Positions 49,158 through 61,441 of a stretch of DNA of 64,000 nt are shown here, piece after piece. The notes below the pieces were generated by a model, which was not told where the DNA came from, did not search any database, and saw only the letters and a program-made list of their open reading frames with translations. The DNA comes from Polytrichum commune (lineage: Eukaryota; Streptophyta; Polytrichopsida; Polytrichales; Polytrichaceae): positions 45,162,758 through 45,226,757 of the forward strand of contig OX485805.1 in the NCBI GenBank assembly GCA_950295325.1, in the 5' to 3' direction. Both the position numbers and the translations under genes were made by a program. The stretch's first letter is position 1. The number at the start of each line of letters is the position of its first letter.

Positions 49158-49486
49158 CACAATCCTCTAACTGGAGCTATCTAATACCAACTTGATGTAT
49201 TCATCCATTCTTCTAATTGGAACTGCTAATTCCAACTTCATCCAATCATCCATCATTCTAGTTGGAATTGTCTAATTCTAACTAGATTTATTCATTGAGA
49301 GTTGTCTAGCTCCAATAAATAACATTCATCCGTTGTGAGTTGTCTAACTCCAATTCGTATATTTTAGTTGGAGTTGTCTAACTCCAACACAAAGATCTTC
49401 CAGAGGGAGGTGTCTTACTCCAACGCAAAGATCTTCGATCAAGAGTTGTATAACTCTTGATCACAATTCCTTCATGGGTTGTCTAG
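49158..49486. repeat. Array of about nine small covarying palindromes
   Basis: Imperfect to perfect hairpin motifs recur every 32-60 bases with a common centre around GTTGTCTAAC. Examples are GTTGGAGTT-gtct-AACTCCAAC (49366-49387), a perfect 11-bp stem GATCAAGAGTT-gtat-AACTCTTGATC (49437-49462) and CTTCATGG...CCATGAAG (49471-49493). Different stems keep pairing while the centre is constant. Confidence 0.7.
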
Positions 49487-49493
49487 CCATGAA

Positions 49494-51733
49494 GATTAGC
49501 CAAACTCAAGATTAGCTCCAAAACATTACAAGATTGATCATAGTTTTTTCAGGTACATTTGCGGATGGAACTTCACAAATTTGAGTAGTCTAAGGTCGTG
49601 GACAACAAAAGTAGTCAAATAAGACCCATCTACTACGGTAGTACAAGAGTGGCACTATATAGGACAAGTACGGTCTCTAGTTTATCCCTCGATTCGCGGG
49701 TGGCACATTGTCATTGACCGACCACTCCACCGACCTCAACCACCCAATACGAAGAGAGGGAATTATCATGTACAAGTGTATCTATCATTCATCCAACATA
49801 AAAACTTTGAAATATCATGTAGTTCATATGTTATTATTTTAATAGATTTGACACCGAATTCGTTTTAAAGACCTTGAATTTGTATAGTCCGCATCATTTG
49901 AGATGAATTGGATACAAACCCATCAGGGTCAAGTTATTATGTTGGATGGATGACAAGTATAATCTCTCTCTCTACACCTTTGACACCCATTATTGTGGCC
50001 CATGTTAATCATAAGATATCAAATTTTATTAATAAACATTTGAATTTTTATTTTAAAATAAAACAACCAAGTACTTAATTTATGTATATTTATAGTAAGT
50101 TATATTCATAATTTGATCCCAACCATACAAATGTGACCCAAAATTCAGCCTCTACACCTTTTGTTTGTAAATTAAGACGCAATCAACTCTTGAACATACA
50201 ATACATGGGAGATCGTTGTCGTCGTCGTCGTTGTTGTTCCTCTTAAAAAGCTTAGGGGCTAAATCTCATACCTAATACCAAATTGCCACAAGATCTTCAT
50301 TCATTCCCACATATAAATCTCAAATAAATTAACAATCAGTACCCATCAAAGTTGTTAGTTGAAAATAACTTGGGTGGGCTGGGGTTCAAATTAATTGACC
50401 GTTGGAAATAAATATATAAATATCCAACGTCAGGCAATCCGATGTGAATTTGATTTTGTTGGCCTTACTCTGCTTAAGAATTCTCTTGGTGCAGGGTGGG
50501 GTTTATTGCCCACCTTGCAGTGGGTGGGCTCTTGGCTTCCTACTTACTTACTTACTTAGTTTTTTCCATCAAGTACATAGAAGATTTCACAGCGGGAATC
50601 GAGACGCCAACTACCGTTGAAATTATGATGCATTTTGTCTAGAAGTCCGCGTATTGGCCAAAACAACTAGGTGGTTTCGAGTAAGACAAAGGTGCCACAA
50701 AAGGCACACGCTTGGCGCAAGGTCCCTTTCGGATCTAAGCTTACTAGATTGAGACTCGAGGCGTTTCCATTGGGAGGGGTGATTGGATGTCACTAGAATA
50801 GGTGGTGTGCTTTGATCTAAACGATGTCAAAAGCATGGAAAAAAAATGGGGGGTACTATACAAACATTGTGAGAATGTATTCGTCATGTCTCAAGAATCT
50901 TCACCGTAAAAATGGAGTATCACATGAATATGTGTGTTATTTCATCCCCCCCCCCCCCCCGGGCGGTGCCCTAGGGTGTTTTCCAAACATCATGGCAACA
51001 TTGATTGGGCATACATATAACATATGGTACGATGGGCCTTGTATGGTCACTTTGCTTAGTTGGGTACCTATTTGTGAGTCATGTGTGTTAAGGCTTGTAG
51101 TTGAAAAGGGATTATACTAAAGAAAACACGCGTGTTTCATCAAGGTCGGATTGCGTGTAGAAAAAGATAAAAGTGTTGTGGCTTCAATACTTAACACGAT
51201 TGTGAGGGCCTTGTGATTACTTGGAGATCGAGAAATTCTTCACTTTAGTGGTTTTTGCATCTCAACTCCGATTTTGAGCCTTGAAATGACAATCTTTTTG
51301 ACTTGTGATTGGTAATTGGATGAAATATTTAGTTTCCAAAATTGCATTTCCAACTCAACGTCCACGTATATATGGGTTAATGCATGGGCCCGAGTGGTCT
51401 TTCACTTGTGAGTTGCTATTGAAGACGTCGAGCCAAGACATGTTGAATGCACCAAGCCCAATGCATTATATTGTGTAATGTCTTGGTACAAGTGCATTAT
51501 GTATGGGATTATTGCATTGGCACACATCAACGCAACCCAAGGGCGCATTATGAGTGACGAATCTTTGAAACGAGACTTCTTAAAACCGTTGAATGAAATG
51601 AAATTGGTGTAAACTCCAGGAAGTCAAAGGGTTTATGGGACTAGAAGTACATCAAGGTGGGGTCAAAATGACAATGGCCCGTGTAAAAGAATGGCTAATG
51701 TCAACATGATGACCCAGTCATAAAGACTTGGGA
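49494..51733. other. Intergenic, no gene recognised
   Basis: AT-rich, with a GTC/GTT trinucleotide run near 50218-50236, a CTTA run near 50550 and a C-homopolymer near 50946-50960. No domain-bearing frame. Confidence 0.4.
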
Positions 51734-52060
51734 CTACATAGCGCTATATAGGGAAGAAAATATGTCTCCAATGCAGTTGTAGAGGGGACACTCCAACACA
51801 AAATGCGCCTCATTTTCTATTACATCGTACAATAGCAAAAGTGACAAAATCCATTGTCTCTTGGGGATTGGGGTAGCCCGCCACCGACCAATTTCAATGG
51901 CGAGTTTATGATTTGAGATGTAGTTCGTAACAATGAGTTTACATTTGGGATGGTGACAAAAGTTTTGCTTCAAGTATACATGAAGATCATTGGAGATCAT
52001 TAGAGATCCTATATGCTTGGAAGTACACTTAATGTTATTGCAATATGCATGCCATGACAT
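51734..52060 (-). pseudogene. LINE-type reverse transcriptase, C-terminal tail
   Basis: The reverse-strand translation contains SNHKLAIEIGRW, then YDVIENEAHFVLECPLYN, the pattern of the zinc-binding tail that follows the reverse transcriptase in many non-LTR retrotransposons (…EIGR…C..C…IEDE.HF…CP.Y). The first cysteines of that finger are lost (LLLLYDV). No polymerase motifs were found upstream, so only a truncated 3' relic remains, as is usual for LINEs. Confidence 0.65.
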
Positions 52061-54662
52061 GATTAGCTTCAGTAGTTGTACACTAGCAACATACGAGTAC
52101 TAGACAATTGTCTTGCATCAACGAATGAACAATACAAACCCATTGTAATGGATTTGCAAAATTTTCAGTAACACAAAATAAGCGTTCAGTGACACATGAA
52201 AATTGCTTTGGACTCGAACACTTACAATGTTGGCAACCATGTCAAGAGGTCTAGTAAAAACCTATCTCAACACAAATTTATGGCTGATTCATCCCAACTT
52301 GATCTCACTAAACTAATATGAAGCATTTAATGCTATTACTACAAACCAAATATGGAGGAGGAGCTACAGATGCACAAAATGATCTCAACGTATATTATAG
52401 TCAATGTTATTCACAAGCGTATCTTAACTTTGGGGGCAAGGGTTTAAATTTTTGTATTGGGTTTTGTTTATTATTTTTAGCTTGTTATGTTCACACCCGT
52501 TACGCTTTGGGTAACGTGGATGGAAGTCCGTTCATACAAGCAACATATGCTCTCAAGCTTGCTCGGGTTCTTTCCTCACCCTCAAGGATTTTTATTTCAT
52601 TAACTATTCCTTTCACTGCATGTACTTGTCCTCAAAATACGAAGGATGACCCAACATACCGTAGACACATTTATAGCAAGTTAGTACATTCAAGATAACG
52701 GCTCGTATGAATGAAGCTATATGTACCTTGCGTTGAACTAAGATACTACTCTATTTTAAGAGATTTCTTTTTGGAAATTGGTAGGATAAGTTAGGTAGTG
52801 GACATTTCATAGTGGTTATTGTTATTTGATTTTAGAAATGCATTTGAGATGGTTGTTGTTGAGTTATGTAATATGGCAAGTTGATCAAAGGAGGGATACG
52901 GTTGGGGGCCGTCATCTGGCAACCGTTGATCGTTAGATGTAGTGAGTCCAACATCGATAATCAAAATATGACGAATTGAAAGTATTGTAGTTTTGGGATC
53001 TAGTGACATTGTATTATCCCAATTGTAAATGCAGTCAAACTTTGGCAACGGGCCATTAGTGAGGTCGGCTGCCGGGGGTGGGGGGTGAAACTAACGTTCA
53101 ACTAGCAAACATTGTGCGATAAAAGATGGGGTCCCATTTAATGCTTCAAAGTACAACTTATGAAAGTATTAGGAAAACTAAAGGTATTAAACTTAGCATT
53201 AGGTGTATGACATATTTATTCCATTAATATTCGTCAAATATACAAATTATTTGATATTATCCACATTACTTCATAGCCCTTTGAAAATATGTCATATCTC
53301 TATAAGGGATTAACCCTCCTCTCCCCCCCCCCCACCCCCAGGTGGGTGAGCTTGATCTGGCCCTCATTATTTTTAAACACATTTATTTGTGGTAGCCAAT
53401 TTTGTGAGCCAAATAGAAATGTCACTTTTGTCTACTATAAATCTCCCTCCAGAACAATTTTAGGATCTTCATCCAAAAAAATCTTCAAATTTTGCTTGAA
53501 TTTCAAAAAAATAAGAATCAAAATTTGATTTGCTTTGCGTTTGACTTGTTTCCAAATCATAAATCAACAAGCAAACAAAGCATTGAATTGGTTAGGCCAA
53601 ATAATTAGCAAGGAAGGTTAAAACTACCCATTACCTATGGGTTCTCCCACCTAAATGTTGTAGTAAAATGAACTTGTTATATGGACTCACTTTTGGTCAG
53701 TATCCATAAGTCTACTAAATTGGCACATATCTTATGTGGCACATGTGCATATAATGAATTGTCACGATTTGTAGACTAATTTGTGGACAAGTTTTGCAGA
53801 TGTGTCATGTGGCTTGCCTCCATGATGCCTCCAACCGGTCTTTGAGATTGGTTGGAGCACGTGGCACCCATGCAAACGTGGAATTAAGTAGACGGAACAC
53901 ATGTTGTCAGTAGGTTGTTGGTTGGTAGGCTAGTTGATGATACCTTGGGTATCAATCACCAAAGGGTTCATTGAATCTATGGTAGATTTTGATTTGTAGA
54001 GTATAGGTAGCAATAAACAAGGAAAACCGACAATAGTTACAAGCACATCAATTGAGTTGGCCCAAAAAGCCCTTATGGAAATCCGAAATTTCAAAAGTTA
54101 ATTGGCAAATATCCAATCATGTTAGAGGAGCAATAACGAGGCTTATATGTTTGATTATAGTACAACCAATAGTCTATCCCATAAACCTAATTGGATAATC
54201 TAGAATCATGTATGGCCTCTTCATGCATAGAACAAGACACAAAAAACATGTATTTGAACTACATACTTTCATTATAAACTTACAATGTAAAAAATTACCG
54301 AATCTCAAATGATTAGATCATCAAATATGTATTTTTGACCCGATAAAGATGTTATTGGCATTGAAGATGCAAGTCCAGTACACAACATGAAAGCCCTTGG
54401 ATGCAAATATATACTAGATAGTTTGATCATTGACATCAAATATGATTATGTTTTAGGGTTTAAGGTTTTGGATCCCCCCGAACGAGGCATGCATCATGCA
54501 CACACATTTGTGGTTATTGAATCGGCTCAAGCGAATATTATGTTATTTGGTTTACAATTGTGGATTACAAAATTTATCATTTCAAGTTTTAGAATTGAAG
54601 TCTACATGCATAAGTTATGAAATAATCAAAGTGAAGGGTGTCTTTCTCTTGAATGATCACAT
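52061..54662. other. Intergenic, no gene recognised
   Basis: No conserved reading frame. A C-rich homopolymer lies at about 53322-53339. Nothing further can be assigned. Confidence 0.4.
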
Positions 54663-54753
54663 TGACCTTGTCTTGGCTCAATACTAAGTGTAAATCATGG
54701 TATATTGTTGCCAACACTAAATGCTAACCCAACATTATTTGTCATTCCTTGTA

Positions 54754-55162
54754 CACGGGTAGATCACTCCATTGTCAAGTTGAACACCACGTGCGGCCAA
54801 AAAATATCTTCTTTTGGTAAGTTGCACCACCAAAATGGGTCAAAATTTTATCAAATTTTTTTCATGAGTAGATATACACAGTACCTATGACATAGTTAAA
54901 AGTGGTAACTAAATTTGATGATTTGTTTTTTTCATAAAACATACCATTTCTAACCAGAATGACACAGAATTGAACTAAAACAATTACTAAAAAAATAAAG
55001 ATGACTAAAAATTTCAAAAAAGTATACAAAAGATACTATCAATGGTTATGTATATGTAGAAAAAATATCATAAATTTTAAAATTATATATGGCATGTAAT
55101 ATAGGGGTAGCAAACTTTGTCCGCACGTGGTGTCAACTTGACAATGAAGTGACCTCCCCGTG
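54754..55162. mobile_element. hAT-like MITE with 8-bp target duplication, 409 bp
   Basis: The ends are TIRs of more than 40 bp, starting CACGGGTAGATCACTCCATT on the left and, in reverse complement, CACGGGGAGGTCACTTCATT on the right. TCCTTGTA flanks it at 54746-54753 and 55163-55170. The opposite arm of the host foldback element, at about 57382-57395, retains the site without the insertion. An 8-bp duplication and CA-G-rich TIRs fit the hAT superfamily. Confidence 0.88.
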
Positions 55163-56211
55163 TCCTTGTAAAATAAAAAACCATTTGTTGAACTATAGAT
55201 TTACAATGTTGCAATTACAGTCCCTGACCAAGTGATTTTTCATCCAGATCTCAATCATCCATTACAACATTTCATCACAAATTGCTTACAAGAGTAAGTA
55301 GGTAAGGGTTTTGGCCAATGGATGAACTCATCCATCATCCATGACAATATTTGTTCACTTACTCATGAGAAGTGTCATCCAAAAAGTTACCATAGTTAAA
55401 CTAAATATCATATTCAGTGTAACTATTGAATTTAGAACAGTCTATGTGTTCTAAATACATGGTCAAATCTCATTGTGACACATGTAAATTTGGTATATGC
55501 TCTTAACTACAAGCCTTGTCAAATTTCACTAAGATATAAGTGTTTGAAGAGGAAGAGTGACTACATAATAATACCCAATTACATGGGTGTTTATCTGGTA
55601 ACTACTTTACGGCGGACCCCAATATTTGATTGGTGTGTGGTCAGGTAAAAATTAAAGAACAATAACCATAAAGACACATGTTCATGAGAGAAAGGATACC
55701 ATGTTGAGGTTTTATTTATTGCTCCACATTCAATAGTGAACACAACTGGGAGGACCAATTTATCTAGTTAAGAAATGAACAAACATGCACTTCTGTTAAC
55801 TATAACGAAATCGTGAAAAAAATGATTTTCAATCCCTTTTTTTTTTATGGTTCATTGTAGATTTGCTAATGCAACATAAGTTTCATCATGCAAATCTAAT
55901 CAATAGAAGTCGGCGAACATGAAGAATGAACCAAATAACACCCACATACCTCATGCTTAAAATTGCTCCTCTTTCATACTTTATCCTCGCTTGGGAAACG
56001 AGAAAGGTGAGCTTTTCACATGAGCCAAAGTCTTCTATATTCCTTTTGCAATGTGTGGGACTACACTAGACTTCGAGAATAAGGTTGCCGCAAAGGTGCA
56101 AAGAAACCTCACCAAGATATGATGACACAAATGGTCTAAAACGAGGAAAAAGTGCTCATGGAACTACCATATCCTAAATACCATGTCCGCTATATATCTT
56201 TGTGTAACTTA

Positions 56212-56728
56212 GGGCCGGTTTACACCATGGAGTCGAAGGCCTTTTTCCATGGTCCGACTTCCATGGTCCGATTTCCTAAAAAATCAATTTACAAAGCCTT
56301 TGGGTCTCTCACTAGGTGTAAACCGAATGTGGACCAAGAGGAATGACCATGCACCCAAAAATGAATGTGTTTTTTTTTAATATATGTAAAGTTTTGAAAC
56401 TAAAATAAAATCAAGTTTGACCATTCTCTTGTCTCACCCATAAAAAAATTCATTCATTTTTTTAATTACAACAACCTTTCTTTGCCATGGGTCCCTACCT
56501 TTTTCTACGAGCGCACATCAATTACCTCTCCCACCGCAAAACATGTTGGACCTTCTCGGTGAATAATGTATGCCTTAAAATATGTCTTTTGGGGACCTCG
56601 AACTTCATGGTTACTCTGACAATTTTTCCTAAGTGTAAACTGAAGTGGCCCCGGAACAAGTTCAACAACCAATCACAAATTTCACAGGGCCTTGGGACAG
56701 CTTCATGGTCCATGGTGTAAACAACCCC
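56212..56728 (+). mobile_element. Harbinger-like non-autonomous element, copy 2
   Basis: About 517 bp, ending in inverted GGG..GTTTACACCATGGA sequences. TTA precedes the left end at 56209-56211 and TTTA follows the right end, consistent with the 3-bp TTA target of PIF/Harbinger elements. It is an inverted relative of 46889-47444. Confidence 0.65.
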
Positions 56729-57472
56729 TTTAGGACCAATTTACATGGGTCACAAGTCCTAAGCCCCAAGTTAGTTGAGGTCAATCCGTGCAATCTCAGC
56801 CATTGAGAACATGGAAGTTGGGACTTACCACTTCACATGTGCTTCGAGTCCTAAGTCTCAAGTATGACATGGATGCCTACATGGCAACACTTTTGAGAGG
56901 TGAGCTGTGAGCATTGGGTCAAGCAAGAAACTAGACCCAACTCTCAACACAAATCCCATGAGTCTTTTGCATAAAATAATCAAGATCTGACGTGAATGAA
57001 TATAAACCATATCTAAATGGTTTCTTGAGGCTTAGAAGTTGGGACTTTGCCTTCATGTTGGGACTTGCTAACATGAGCAGGACTTAATTTGGGGTCCTTC
57101 ACAAGTGGCCTTTACAAGTGTACCTGCCATTCATCCAATGAAAATGCTCAGAACCACTTATAGCCCATATACTCTATTATTCAATAAGTGAACAAATATG
57201 GTCATGGATGATGGATGAGTTCATCCATTGGCCAAAACCCTACCTTCTCTTGTCAGCAACTTGTGATGAAATATTGTCATGGATGATTGAAATTTGAATG
57301 GAAAATCACATGGTAAGTGACAGTAATTACAACACGGTAAATCTATTACCAACCCCCCCCCCAAATAAAATAAAATAAATAAAATACAAGGAATGACAAA
57401 TAATGTTGGGTTACTATTTAGTGTTGGTGACACTACTCCATGGTTTACAATTAGTATTGAGCAAGACAATTT

Positions 57473-57575
57473 GAATCGGTGACACTGAATACCATATTTA
57501 GTGTAAGGTTAGTCTGGTATCATCTTGAAGTGATACTACACTAGCTATAATATTTAGTTAGTGTCACCAATTCTA
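57473..57575. mobile_element. Tiny ~100-bp inverted-repeat element
   Basis: It begins GAATCGGTGACACTGAATA and ends, in reverse complement, GAATTGGTGACACTAACTA, with ATATTTAGT words inside both ends. It abuts the right end of the foldback element. Confidence 0.5.
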
Positions 57576-59657
57576 TAAGTCTTTGGTCAATGCAATAATA
57601 GAAGTAAAAAGAAAGGAAGACATTTCGTGCTTTGCAATTTACCGAAATTGACCCCAAAAAAAAATGGTGGAAGCTTTCACGATCTTAGCTAGGAAAAAAT
57701 GGAGCTCACATGCCTAAGAATGTAGGCCCTAGTAAGCATGAAAGAAGATAAAAAGAAAGAAAGAAGCATTGTTTGAAAGAAGCTAGACTTGGGAGGTAGT
57801 CAACACAAACCAAAGGAAAACAATAAGAGGGAGACGACGCTAGTCTCAAGGGGTTGGCATGAATGACTTAAGCATAGTTGTGAGCTCATATATGCATATG
57901 ATTAAGAGAGTAATGACTATACCTCAACCACCTCTTTGCAAAATGGTAGTACTCTTCATTCCCCCGAAACAAAGAAAACACTTATCACACCTTTGATTTT
58001 TACGGGAAGAATGTATATAACCCTTTCTCCAAGCATAAGTGTGGATGAGAAAAATTCAAGTTCCTCAAGAATTGTTCCACACCATGAGAATATGGTTTGT
58101 ATTTTCCATGATATGGGTTGACTTGAAAGCTAAAGTGGTGGGCAATTTACGCTTGCCCCATGGGGTGGGCCTTGGAAAGTGCATTGTCATCCACCTCCCT
58201 TCCATTTTCCACACTTGTTCCATGGCGAGGAGCCCTTTGCTCGAAGCATACTTTAACGATGAAGAATAATGTTATGAATTATCTCCAACCATGCGATTTC
58301 CATGGTGCCAAAAGAGGGAGCCGTGAGCAATGGTACACTCAAGAGCCGAACGATTTCATAGCCATTTCCTTTCATACAACGTGGCTTGTGTGGTGTTTGT
58401 TGGTTAATTTAATTGCTACCATGGTATGTGGGTGTTATTTGGTTTGTATTTCATCTTCTCCAACTTCTACATATTAGGTTTACACAATAAGAACTCATTT
58501 TACATTAGCAAATGTAACATATCCAAAAACCAGATTGAAAATCGGACCTCCTCTGATTGAGTTATGGTTATTGGAAGTGCATGTTTGTTGATCACATAAC
58601 TGGATATATATAAGTCTTCCCAATTGTGTCCACTATTGTGTGTATTAGTATTTAAATATGTAGTCCAATGTTTTTTAAACATGTGACTTCATGATGTTTG
58701 CTTTTTGATCGTCACCGATCCACATACCAAACAAATGTACGGGTCCGATTAAGAAATCGAGCCACCTAAGACCCATCTACCTTACGCAATAGCAACCAAA
58801 CAGCTTGCAACTTTACTTCTTCCATTTGGCTTCCTCATTTTGTGTTTCACTTTGGGAGGCAAGACTCTAAAGGACAAAGTGGATTGTAACAAGGAAAAGA
58901 AAAAACCCCAATGACGAAGGGCTGGGACGAAACAACCCCGTACATTGGTTCCTTGAACGCAAAATTCTAAACATCCAACAAGGAACGAGTGTATGGGTTG
59001 GTTCGCCCAAATCATGACGAAGCAGGTAATGAAACGGCTTGGATTGGTGACAATCGCCAAGCTCACACGGACAAACGATGACCTGACCCATTTGACAAGA
59101 TTTTCTTTTCATGATTTTGAACAATCAATTAAAGAGGAAAGCGCCATCGCGAAGCTGTATGTCTCCCTTCAACATGGATACCAACTCAAGTTCTCTTTAT
59201 GAAATGGCGGGAGTGAAAGTCATAGTCGCGTAAACATTCATACTTCCTTGCATTTGTGTTCTCAACCACCCAAGGTTCCTCGCACATGCAATGCATGAAG
59301 CGTTGGGCACATGGACCAGCTTTGTTGTTCTGTAATTGTTTTAGTCCTTGGGGAGGTAGAGCAGTTGGGTGAGTAGCTGTACAACACAACAACAAAATAA
59401 CATGCAGCCAAGGCAAGTTACCGTGTAGGCTGTAGAATGTTGGGAAAATGCAGTTTGCGTTTTACCCCAACGCAATACACACACTTTTTAATTTCTACTT
59501 GATGGTAACATTTTCTTACCACACATCTTTATTGTCACGTTCGTTTGTTTATTTTTCACTGTTGCGGCCTAGGTCCTTTAAGGGTTGCTCAGGTTGTGGA
59601 AGCCCATGCCATGTGCCCAACCCATGAAGGGGTTGCAACCAATGTTCGACTTGTATA
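57576..59657. other. Intergenic, no gene recognised
   Basis: Several short frames near 58.8-59.4 kb on both strands look fairly coding-like (for example a reverse-strand PWVVENTNARKYECL near 59.25 kb), but no family could be named and they are not continuous. A transposon relic is possible. Confidence 0.35.
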
Positions 59658-59659
59658 TA

Positions 59660-60435
59660 CAATGTCTTCCAAAAAATTACAACACCTTTTACAAACATAG
59701 AAAGTTAACAGTTTCTTGGAAATGAGAAAGCTTTACTTCATAATCAAATCATCTTATAGGACAACCTAAGCATGCCAACTGTGAATTTCGGGAAAGATGC
59801 GGAGTAGTTGACATTCCAATAGAATAATCACCCAAAGTATACCAACATGTCAACAATCATGCAATCACAATATTGCCATGGAGTCCACAATCCCCTGACA
59901 TGAATCGTATTGAACACCTTTGGAACAAAGTGGATTGGTGCCTCCGACACCGTGAAGACCTCCCCATTGGCAAGGATGACCTTCAGAAGAAGTCACAAGA
60001 AGAATGGAATAACGTTGAGGTGGAAGCCATACAAAAGTTGTTGAAATCAATGCCCAACAAAGTGTAGGCATTATTGAAGGCGAAAGGAAGGTACATCAAA
60101 TACTAGTTAAGTAGATGGCATTGATACAAAATGAACAACAAATGAATCGTATTTTTTTGTATGTTTAGCAATGTTTTCAATGTCACCTAATGTGGTTATT
60201 TGTCCCGGAACATAATAATGTCAAAAGTGCCAAAAGTAATGTAACACCCCAAATTCATGTTTGTACCATTTACTATTAGCATGTGAGTCCGATCAACATG
60301 AAAATCAACATGAGGCTAGCTACATACTTTATTTAGACTATATTAGCAGCACATGAAGTAAAGTTTTCTTGTTTCCAAGAAATTGTCAATTTTGTATGTT
60401 TGTAAAGGGTGTTGCATTACTTTTGGAAGGTGTTG
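59660..60435 (+). mobile_element. Tc1/mariner-type element, internally deleted, 776 bp
   Basis: The ends are inverted repeats of about 60 bp: left CAATGTCTTCCAAAAAATTA, right in reverse complement CAACACCTTCCAAAAGTAAT, both continuing into TTTACAAACATA and TTTCTTGGAAA. TA lies directly outside each end (59658-59659 and 60436-60437), the Tc1/mariner target duplication. The interior keeps only the end of a transposase; a full element would be about 1.3-1.6 kb. Confidence 0.9.
59873..60067 (+). pseudogene. Tc1-like transposase, C-terminal fragment
   Basis: The frame reads LPWSPQSPDMNRIEHLWNKV, close to the PWPSQSPDLNPIEHLW block that contains the third catalytic acid (Glu) of DD34E Tc1 transposases. 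It then runs through an EEW segment to KLLKSMPNKV, the usual C-terminus, and stops at 60065-60067. There is no ATG and the DNA-binding domain and first two catalytic Asp are missing, so it is a fragment. The animal and fungal-type PIEHLW block differs from the DD39D mariner-like transposases usual in flowering plants. Confidence 0.88.
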
Positions 60436-60437
60436 TA

Positions 60438-61441
60438 GGTGAACGCATGTTATTAATAATGAACATTTATAATTGTATCAAAATTGTAATACTGGGCAAC
60501 TAATGGTATTTGCTGACAGAATCCTTGGGTCAATTAATGAGCAGGGAGAACAGACTGCTAGTTGCAAATGAACCGATTGAGTTTGAGAAATAACTGGTAG
60601 AAGTTCAAGACTTCAAGAGATTCTTGATCATTTTGGAAGAATCTATAGAATATACCTCAAATGAATAAAGGAAAACCAAAAGATCACAATATGTAGCCGG
60701 TTGGACTTGGAAACACTAGAAATTTGACTGATTATGCCCAAAAATCTCTCCAGACACTAGGACTAATGCCATTCTAGAACATATTGATACTTAGACCAAT
60801 TTTGCCTAGATATGAAGGTTCTTGAATGGTATATAGATCCGAATGATCTCATAAACAAAATTCCATCAAATATCCATATCCAACTGATATAAAAAAATGT
60901 GAAATACTCATTCTAGATACCGAATGGTACCAAAAAAGACAATACCAGATCAACACTGGTTGCAACACTTTCTGTGTTCACAAAAAGTTGTGCTCCTCTT
61001 CAGGTTAGTTACAAGCATGCAAGAGTTGCTAGAATGATTCTACTCCCTTAAGAAGACTATTCATATGCATCATCAAAGTGTAGGACAGTTGCACTCAATT
61101 CCCATCCTCATGTGAGGGTCATAATTGAACAAGTAGGAACTACTTTGTACAGGTCACTGGTTACGCAAACTGTTGCAAACACAGAGGGATCACAGGACAA
61201 GAGGAAGACCTGCTTGATCAACAACATGAACTTTTGTCTGCCCACCAACTCATATCAAACCTAATGTAGAAACAATTCGCCTCACCATCACATCAAGTGA
61301 TCTTTTGTAGGTATAAGTTGTAGTGATAACTACGCGTTTCAGTCTAATCGCAAAACTTTGGCAATCCAAAAATGCAAGAGGTCTGTAGAGTATGTGGTAG
61401 GATTCTTCTGGCAACTAGGGCTCACAAAGGTTGGAAGTATG
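60438..61441. repeat. Dispersed repeat family and probable 3' UTR
   Basis: About 60438-60960 matches 63500-63830 and, in its middle, 3195-3445 (shared 'gagtttgagaaataac', 'atatacctcaaatga', 'ccatctagaacatattgat'-like words). The Tc1-like element inserted at its left edge. About 60.98-61.44 kb lies just downstream of the reverse-strand gene's stop codon and may be its 3' untranslated region. Confidence 0.5.

Larger units (their letters stand above)
54663..57472. mobile_element. Foldback element of about 2.8 kb carrying nested insertions
   Basis: About 54663-54753 and 55171-55380 (left) are inverted copies of about 57180-57472 (right): 'cccaacattatttgtcattc' and 'ggttttggccaatggatgaa' occur on opposite strands in the two arms. 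Two later insertions interrupt it: a hAT-like MITE (54754-55162) and a Harbinger-like element (56212-56728). No transposase was found. Confidence 0.75.

Noticed and set aside
58782-59416. Possible second transposase gene
   Set aside because: Fragments are short, in different frames and match no family that I can name.
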